Part shown: positions 44,856-48,856 of the stretch, one piece after another
Layout of the letters: each line of letters begins with the position of its first letter
Numbering within the stretch: the first letter of the stretch is position 1
From: a virus
DNA: 48,856 nucleotides
IMG/VR virus record: IMGVR_UViG_3300029319_008427
Span: 1 to 48,856 of that record
Direction: 5' to 3' (one strand)
The notes under the pieces: model-generated
The model's database searches: none
Told to the model about the DNA's origin: nothing
What the model saw: the letters and a program-made list of their open reading frames with translations, nothing else
Program-made: the position numbers and the translations under genes

Positions 44856-45434
44856 ATGATATTAGGTTTAGACATATCTTCAACCATGATAGGCGTTGCT
44901 GTAATTGATGAAGACAGCAAACAACTAGTCCACTCAACAGGGTGGGATTTGTCTAAGATAGAAACAAGTTATGAAAAGTATGAGCTAATCGGCGCAGAGC
45001 TTTGTACTTTGCGTGGGGACTATGGTATAAAGTATGTTTTTGTTGAGACAGCACTAAAAAGGTTTGTCCCAGGCAGATCACGAGCAGATACGATTATAAA
45101 ACTAGCAAAGTTCAACGGAGTCGTTTCCTGGCTTTGTTATGATGTACTGATGCTAGAACCTACATTTATCAATGTCAACACGGCTCGATCACTATATGGC
45201 CTATCGTTCCCTCGAAGCACCAAAGGACCACAAAGAAAGAAGATGGTCATCGAGGCAGTCATAGAAAAAGAGAAGACCGCATTTTCTTATGAGATGGCAC
45301 GGGGCGGAAAGAACTTTAAGCGAGGAACAGATGACCGAGCGGATGCCGTTGTAATCGCACGAGCAGGTGAGTTTTTATTGCGAAACAAGGATAATAAAGG
45401 ATTCCTAACAGAAAAGATAGTTTTGACAGAGTAG
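44856..45434 (+). CDS. RuvC-like Holliday-junction resolvase
   Basis: A 192-residue RNase H-fold nuclease. LGLDISST holds the first catalytic Asp (D6), VFVETAL the Glu (E64), and TDDRADAVV the last acids (D160, D163); the spacing suits RuvC-type resolvases (about 170-190 residues). T4 uses gp49 (endonuclease VII) for junction resolution before packaging; here a RuvC-like protein probably takes this role. The gene stands after the structural module and has its own -10 element, so its expression timing may differ from its neighbours. Confidence 0.8.
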   Translation: MILGLDISSTMIGVAVIDEDSKQLVHSTGWDLSKIETSYEKYELIGAELCTLRGDYGIKYVFVETALKRFVPGRSRADTIIKLAKFNGVVSWLCYDVLMLEPTFINVNTARSLYGLSFPRSTKGPQRKKMVIEAVIEKEKTAFSYEMARGGKNFKRGTDDRADAVVIARAGEFLLRNKDNKGFLTEKIVLTE

Positions 45435-45482
45435 AGACTATTTAATAACAGGCGCTTTGCGTCAAATAATAGGAGAATTATT
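45435..45482. other. 48-base spacer before the internal-protein array
   Basis: This AT-rich spacer carries a weak five-base hairpin (GGCGC-TTT-GCGTC, with one G-U pair) and an AGGAG Shine-Dalgarno at 45471-45475. There is no T-run after the hairpin, so it is not a normal terminator. A TTGACA at 45423-45428, in the end of the resolvase gene, has no convincing -10 at the right distance. Confidence 0.4.
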
Positions 45483-45785
45483 ATGAAACTCACAAAAGGG
45501 ATGATTAGGGACCTAATCAAAGAAGAAATCGAAGCTAGTTTAGAAGAAGCACCAAAGGTACCAGCACAGATTGATAGAGGCTTGGATATGGTGATGGGTG
45601 ATGGCGGCGACGAAAAAGTGCTAGCACAACTCGATAAGATGCTGGATGGTTTAGACCCACAGCGTCAGGCTGCCGCAGCACAAGCATTGCTTGCTCGTCT
45701 AGGTCTACCCGCAGACTTGAATAAGCTCAGATCAGCACTTGGTGCAGCACCAGAAGAGAAGCAAGGCGAGCAATCGGCAGAGTAA
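45483..45785 (+). CDS. Small acidic protein with type-A N-terminal tag (candidate internal head protein)
   Basis: A 100-residue acidic, Ala-rich protein. The first 16 residues (MKLTKGMIRDLIKEEI) are the type-A tag, with I12-x-E14 forming a T4-type prohead protease site (I/L-x-E). Downstream parts are helical: VLAQLDKMLDGLDPQRQAAA and ALLARLGLPADLNKLRSALG. It is the first of the tagged genes and has a strong AGGAG 7 bases before the ATG. An acidic, helical, tagged protein recalls the T4 prohead core proteins (gp67, gp68), so a scaffold or core role is possible. Confidence 0.6.
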   Translation: MKLTKGMIRDLIKEEIEASLEEAPKVPAQIDRGLDMVMGDGGDEKVLAQLDKMLDGLDPQRQAAAAQALLARLGLPADLNKLRSALGAAPEEKQGEQSAE

Positions 45786-45786
45786 A

Positions 45787-46242
45787 ATGCACAAGCTGTT
45801 TTCTACGTGGAAACAATTCCTGAATGAAGAGAAAATGTCTGATTTGGGAGGTGGAGATAAATACGTCGCCAAGGTTGGCGGCTTAAAAGTCGTTATTGAT
45901 TTAGACGATTTGGATCTACAAGCCACCAAGCATAGTAAAGAAAGACAATTTCGCCACGATAGGAAGATTTCCAACCAGGCAATTATAAGCGCAGTTGAGA
46001 TGGCTCTCGGCAAAATTATAAATGATTATGCAAATGGTGAGTTACAGAATGATGAGGCATTTCACATCAAAGCAGTCAGTAAAGCCAAATCAGTTCCTGA
46101 TCTTAATGTGATCGGCGTGCTCAACATGCAAAAGGGACCTGATACACTCAAGGTCATCACAGTTATGAGAAAAGATGACTTTAAGACTGACAATTTTGGC
46201 GGCGGACAGCAGAAGACGTATACAGTAAATCCGAGGCAGTAA
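45787..46242 (+). CDS. Protein with type-B N-terminal tag (candidate internal head protein)
   Basis: I start at ATG 45787 (151 residues), one base after the previous stop, not at the upstream in-frame GTG at 45739. The first 16 residues are MHKLFSTWKQFLNEEK: W8, K9, F11, L12-x-E14. The same positions recur in the gene at 48321. After the tag is a domain with HSKERQFRHDRKISNQAI, then a region ending LNVIGVLN and IKVITVMRKDDF-like strands (here LKVITVMRKDDF). I recall similar 'H..ER ... R.I ... ITVM' proteins in phages, possibly with a compact nuclease or toxin-like fold, but this is not established. Confidence 0.6.
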   Translation: MHKLFSTWKQFLNEEKMSDLGGGDKYVAKVGGLKVVIDLDDLDLQATKHSKERQFRHDRKISNQAIISAVEMALGKIINDYANGELQNDEAFHIKAVSKAKSVPDLNVIGVLNMQKGPDTLKVITVMRKDDFKTDNFGGGQQKTYTVNPRQ

Positions 46243-46246
46243 AACG

Positions 46247-46528
46247 ATGAAAATCACACACGACAGCCTTAGAGAACTTATACGTGAAGCAATCCTAGAC
46301 GAGAAGAAGAAAAAGCGTAAAGCTAAAAGAAAAGCGTCTAGCCGACGTAAAGCAAAGAAGAAAAAGAGACGTGTCAAGCGCAAGGCTAAGAAAGCCAAAA
46401 GAGACGCTTGCTACCACAAGGTTAAGGCACGTTATTCTGTGTGGCCTTCAGCTTACGCTTCGGGCGCTTTAGTAAAGTGTCGTAAAGTTGGCGCAGCGAA
46501 CTGGGGTGAAGGTGGTAAGAAGAAATGA
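46247..46528 (+). CDS. Highly basic histone-like protein with type-A tag
   Basis: A 93-residue, extremely basic protein. Residues 1-16 are the type-A tag (MKITHDSLRELIREAI), followed by LDE and a poly-Lys/Arg section (about 20-50, for example KKKKRKAKRKASSRRKAKK). The C-terminal domain (about 53-93) reads ACYHKVKARYSVWPSAYASG and ALVKCRKVGAANWGEG, a small Cys/aromatic module I recall from phages and giant viruses. Cleavage at I12-x-E14 would release a DNA-condensing protein, comparable with T4 internal proteins IPI-III. ATGA overlap joins it to the next, related gene. Confidence 0.65.
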   Translation: MKITHDSLRELIREAILDEKKKKRKAKRKASSRRKAKKKKRRVKRKAKKAKRDACYHKVKARYSVWPSAYASGALVKCRKVGAANWGEGGKKK

Positions 46529-46896
46529 GAATCACCAAAGACCAGCTACGGGAAATGATCAGAGAAGCACTTCTTGACGAAAAGAAGAAAAAGAAGAAGA
46601 AGAAGCGCAAGAAGAGAAAAGTAAAACGCAAGAAGCGCAAACTCACCAGTAAGCCAGGGTCAGAATCGAATCTTGGCGACTGGTTCAGGCGTAAGGGCGC
46701 ACCAGGCAAAAAAGGTGGCTGGGTTGACTGCAACGCTCCAAAATACAAAAAGGGCAAGAAAGTAGGCTATAAGTCCTGCGGTAGAGCCAAAGGAGAAAAA
46801 CGCTCCAAATATCCAGCTTGCCGTCCTACAGCCGCAGCTTGTAAGAAGCGATCAAAGAGTTGGGGCAAAAAAGCTAGAAAAGGTAAAAAAGGATGA
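46525..46896 (+). CDS. Highly basic protein with type-A tag and Cys-rich domain (DUF5872-like?)
   Basis: A 123-residue basic protein. Tag: MRITKDQLREMIREAL, then LDE and a poly-Lys/Arg stretch like that of the upstream gene, so both derive from one duplication with different C termini. Residues about 50-110 read GDWFRRKGAPGKKGGWVDCN, then YKSCGRAKGEKRSKYPACRP and TAAACKK. The WF..WVD..CGR..YPACRP signature resembles DUF5872, known from phages and giant viruses (from memory, to be confirmed by HMM). It probably binds DNA or cell components after packaging. Confidence 0.65.
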   Translation: MRITKDQLREMIREALLDEKKKKKKKKRKKRKVKRKKRKLTSKPGSESNLGDWFRRKGAPGKKGGWVDCNAPKYKKGKKVGYKSCGRAKGEKRSKYPACRPTAAACKKRSKSWGKKARKGKKG

Positions 46897-47399
46897 AGAT
46901 AAGTAAGGAAGAACTAAGAAAGATTATTAAAGAGGAAATACTCAAAGAGTCAGGACATACAGATGTCCCATCCTCTAGGGCTAATCTGTTTACTATTGTA
47001 GAAGACTGTGATGATATGCTCAAGATTTTATCGCAAGTACCTAAGCACGCCTCATTGCCAAGCTGGTGGACAAACAAGATTGCTGTCGCATCTAGCAAGC
47101 TCAATGCCTGTCGTGATTATTTGCTAACCTCTGTCGGCGGTGTTAGAGAAGAATCTATGGAAGAGTCGGATTCACTAGCCGAGAAGCAGTCAATCAACAT
47201 GAAAGAAGTTGAAATGAAAGAGGCAGTAATTATGAAGCATCTTACAGCGATGTTTGATGAACTAGGCAGAGAAGAACTGCCAAAAAGATTCTCAGAAAAG
47301 TCTTTACTAAAACCAATTATAGATCGTTACCTAGACGCTAGAAGGAATGTACGCATACCTTACTTTGATAAGTTAACAGGGAGAATGAAAAACAAATGA
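46893..47399 (+). CDS. Helical protein with type-A tag, unknown function
   Basis: A 168-residue protein. Tag: MKISKEELRKIIKEEI. The body begins with LFTIVEDCDDMLKILSQ and HASLPSWWTNKIAVASSKLN, a helical pattern ('LP.WW..KI..A...L') I recall from small proteins of phages. A second helical half (about residues 100-160) contains MKHLTAMFDELGREELPKRF. It is linked by ATGA overlaps on both sides. There is no catalytic motif. A packaged internal protein is inferred from the tag and the position in the array. Confidence 0.6.
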   Translation: MKISKEELRKIIKEEILKESGHTDVPSSRANLFTIVEDCDDMLKILSQVPKHASLPSWWTNKIAVASSKLNACRDYLLTSVGGVREESMEESDSLAEKQSINMKEVEMKEAVIMKHLTAMFDELGREELPKRFSEKSLLKPIIDRYLDARRNVRIPYFDKLTGRMKNK

Positions 47400-47710
47400 A
47401 AATATCTCAAGATGAATTAAGAAGTATTATCAAAGAAGAGATCGCCTCAGTGATTGCTGAATTTGACAAAGATAAAATGAAGTGCAATAAAAAGCGATAT
47501 ATTAGAAAAGGCGAGACTGGATACGGTAAGAAACAGAAGGTTGTCAAAGCGTGCGAGAAGGGCAAGGAAAGAATTGTCAAGTTTGGCGATGCTAAAATGA
47601 GAAATAATAGAGACAAAAAGAAAAACAGAAAGAACTTTAGGGTCCGACACAATTGTAAAAACCCTGGATCTAAATTAAAAGCAAGATATTGGGCTTGTAA
47701 GGACTGGTAA
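47396..47710 (+). CDS. Small basic protein with type-A tag and 'RHNC..PG..KARYW.C' domain
   Basis: A 104-residue basic protein. Tag: MKISQDELRSIIKEEI, followed by ASVIAEFDKDK. The body reads RIVKFGDAKMRNNRDKKKNR then KNFRVRHNCKNPGSKLKARY and WACKDW; FGD.xM..+RD...R+.F+.RHNC.NPG.K.KARYW.C is a motif I recall from many phages, some next to or within head genes. The cysteines and His might bind a metal. The start overlaps the previous stop (ATGA) and its end overlaps the next start (TAATG). Function is unknown. Confidence 0.6.
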   Translation: MKISQDELRSIIKEEIASVIAEFDKDKMKCNKKRYIRKGETGYGKKQKVVKACEKGKERIVKFGDAKMRNNRDKKKNRKNFRVRHNCKNPGSKLKARYWACKDW

Positions 47711-48150
47711 TGAAAAAGATAATCGTAAAGTGGAGAAAATTTGTTGATAGTGCTAAAAAGTATGTTTGCCCACCTGCAACACAAGATTTAGAACTCAACA
47801 CCAAGAACCGTGACGCCTCTATAAAAGCAGAACATATTCAGTACGGACCACTTAACGTAGATGAGCCAGGTGATTACTGGAAAGATATTGCCGAGTACTG
47901 GAACACAACCGAAGAGGCAGCTAAGAAATCAAATTGCAGCAACTGTGTTGCGTTTGATATTTCTCCACGAATGAAAGAATGTATGCCAGGCGAGACATCA
48001 GATGAAGATGGTGAACTAGGTTACTGCTGGATGCACCACTTCAAGTGCCACTCGGCCCGCTCGTGTCGAACATGGGCTAAGGGCGGACCAATAGATCAGG
48101 ATAAAGTATCCCACGACTGGCAGGATAGAAATAAGTTCCCAGAGGAGTAA
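47710..48150 (+). CDS. Cys-rich (possibly Fe-S) protein with degenerate type-B tag
   Basis: A 146-residue protein. The N terminus MKKIIVKWRKFVDSAKK has W8, R9, F11 and a hydrophobic residue at 12 as in type B, but position 14 is Ser, so the protease site is lost or not used. Later sections are YGPLNVDEPGDYWKDIAEYW and a Cys module with C76, C79, C91, C106, C113 and C119 (CSNCVAFD ... YCWMHHFKCHSARSC). Six cysteines with aromatic spacers recall high-potential iron-sulfur proteins, but a zinc site fits equally. It is in the tagged array, so it might be a packaged protein. Confidence 0.6.
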   Translation: MKKIIVKWRKFVDSAKKYVCPPATQDLELNTKNRDASIKAEHIQYGPLNVDEPGDYWKDIAEYWNTTEEAAKKSNCSNCVAFDISPRMKECMPGETSDEDGELGYCWMHHFKCHSARSCRTWAKGGPIDQDKVSHDWQDRNKFPEE

Positions 48151-48151
48151 C

Positions 48152-48319
48152 ATGCTAACCAGACACCTCAAAGAACAGAACATGACATATCTACAACACC
48201 TGTTACACGCTGGCAAATATTCTGCCAAGCTAATGTTGTGTGCGGGTGGCTTACTTATTCATGCAATATTTCCATTTATATTGGTAGATTTTGCATCAAA
48301 AAGAGTGGAGCTAAAGTAA
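48152..48319 (+). CDS. DUF6356-like small membrane protein (55 residues)
   Basis: A short gene between 47710-48150 and 48321-48854. It reads ML..HLKEQNMTYLQHLLHA, then GKYSAKLMLCAGGLLIHAIF and PFILVDFASKRVEL. The YLQHL ... HAIFPF pattern and length fit DUF6356, small proteins of bacteria and phages with one hydrophobic helix (about residues 26-46). AGGAG at 48143-48147 precedes the ATG at 48152. It does not have either tag. A holin-like or membrane-modifying role could be suggested, but nothing proves it. Confidence 0.65.
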   Translation: MLTRHLKEQNMTYLQHLLHAGKYSAKLMLCAGGLLIHAIFPFILVDFASKRVELK

Positions 48320-48320
48320 C

Positions 48321-48854
48321 ATGAAGCTTCTTATGGAACAATGGCGACAGTTTATAAATGAGGGCTCAAAGTTCAAGCTCAAGGGTGACTCCGAATACTT
48401 TCGTATTGACCTTCAGGGTATTGGTTATGCGCAAGGGATGCAACACCTAAGATTTAAAGAATGCCAGTCAGATGTTGACGCTCTTATGGAAACACCAGAA
48501 TTCATAAAAGCTAAAGAAAAATACGAAGCCAACAACACCACCAAAGATATGGCACAGGACGAAGACGGCAATTACTTTATGAAGGAAGTACCAGCTAAGT
48601 TCAGACCAAGATTTTATGATATAGAAAACGCATGGATCACAAACCCAGAACAAAGAGGTAAAGGGTACGGCAAAGAATTATACAAAGCATTTATCGCCCA
48701 GGCAGCAGAATACGCCAAGCCTTATGGCGGTGTGTTTGTTGGGGCTCACTACTGCACTATAGGTTCAGGAACCTCGGACGATGCCAAGAGAGTATGGAAA
48801 TCAATTACAAGGGACTACACATCATCAGGTGATGTGATATTTATAGGACTATGA
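48321..48854 (+). CDS. GNAT-type acetyltransferase with type-B N-terminal tag
   Basis: A 177-residue protein. Residues 1-16 are MKLLMEQWRQFINEGS, the type-B tag with I12-x-E14. Residues about 100-140 have the GNAT acetyl-CoA loop: IENAWITNPEQRGKGYG (Q/RxxGxG at 111-117) then KELYKAF helix and GVFVGAHY strand. The N-terminal strands are weaker than in ordinary GNATs, and the substrate is unknown. By analogy with T4 Alt, an ADP-ribosyltransferase packaged in the capsid and injected, this enzyme could be ejected with the DNA to modify a host target (inference). Confidence 0.65.
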   Translation: MKLLMEQWRQFINEGSKFKLKGDSEYFRIDLQGIGYAQGMQHLRFKECQSDVDALMETPEFIKAKEKYEANNTTKDMAQDEDGNYFMKEVPAKFRPRFYDIENAWITNPEQRGKGYGKELYKAFIAQAAEYAKPYGGVFVGAHYCTIGSGTSDDAKRVWKSITRDYTSSGDVIFIGL

Positions 48855-48856
48855 AA
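48851..48856 (+). CDS. Start of a further gene (ATGAAA), cut by the window end
   Basis: The stop of the acetyltransferase overlaps an ATG at 48851 in the same ATGA arrangement seen at most junctions here; the first two codons read Met-Lys, as in most tagged proteins. Nothing more can be read from this window. Confidence 0.35.

Noticed and set aside
45449-45464. Hairpin GGCGC-TTT-GCGTC as a rho-independent terminator
   Set aside because: The stem has only five pairs including G-U and is not followed by a T-run.
45739-45786. GTG start at 45739 for the type-B tagged protein
   Set aside because: It would overlap the previous gene by 47 bases and bury the tag; ATG at 45787 puts the tag at the N terminus, as in 48321.
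47407-47784. Minus-strand ORF of 125 codons opposite the tagged genes (also those at 32639-33013, 40103-40528 and 14015-14380)
   Set aside because: They lie fully opposite well-supported plus-strand genes, have no family motif, and all real genes here run on the plus strand.
1-48856. tRNA genes, CRISPR arrays, insertion sequences, integrase or attachment sites
   Set aside because: Reading through the window I saw no direct-repeat array, transposase or integrase motif, and there is no gap large enough for a tRNA outside coding genes.

Overview
The window is an almost gap-free, entirely plus-strand stretch of an AT-rich genome of a T4-like (myoviral) tailed phage, most likely marine. The phage assignment rests on a gp55-type late sigma factor, a gp25-type and a gp6-type (Baseplate_J) baseplate wedge protein, a gp5-like baseplate hub with lytic domains, a RuvC-like resolvase, and a run of very large virion proteins. 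Genes abut or overlap (ATGA and TAATG junctions) and the longest non-coding gaps are about 66 bases. The host cannot be named from this sequence. Most of the ATGA/TAATG coupling suggests long polycistronic transcripts.

Region 1 (1-9314) is a sugar and glycan cassette. It holds the end of an RpiB-type sugar-phosphate isomerase, a transketolase split into two short proteins with a methyltransferase-like gene between them, three WavE-like glycan synthesis proteins, a PAPS-dependent sulfotransferase, a GDPD-like protein, an RfbB-type dTDP-glucose 4,6-dehydratase, a DUF2061 membrane protein, an APS kinase fused to a HAD phosphatase, a very short HxGH nucleotidyltransferase and a WecB-type UDP-GlcNAc 2-epimerase. 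Together they look able to make and sulfate a surface glycan, either on the host envelope or on the virion (inference).

Region 2 (9315-11117) starts with a good sigma70-like promoter and holds four small phage genes and the gp55 sigma factor. Region 3 (11118-44843) is the baseplate and tail-periphery module: a hub protein carrying both a muramidase-like and a VanY-like peptidase domain, a probable spike-associated protein, a 1814-residue protein, gp25, gp6, a DNRLRE-domain protein, a 3537-residue giant with LamG-like domains, and six further structural proteins, some related to one another. A gp55-type late promoter candidate lies in the 41547-41612 gap.

Region 4 (44844-48856) has a RuvC-like resolvase, apparently with a leaderless promoter, and then nine small genes. 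Five of them begin with the same ungapped 16-residue tag (M-[KR]-[IL]-[TS]-x3-[IL]-R-x-[ILM]-I-[KR]-E-[AE]-[IL]), and two or three begin with a second tag in the same register (W8-[KR]9-x-F11-[IL]12-N-E14). Both tags end in I/L-x-E, the cleavage consensus of the T4 prohead protease, and resemble the T4 capsid-targeting sequence. The bodies behind the tags are unrelated: Lys/Arg-rich histone-like proteins, cysteine-motif proteins, an acidic protein and a GNAT-type acetyltransferase. I propose that this is a modular set of internal head proteins packaged and ejected with the DNA. It is the most interesting system in the window. The window ends on the ATGAAA start of what may be the next member.
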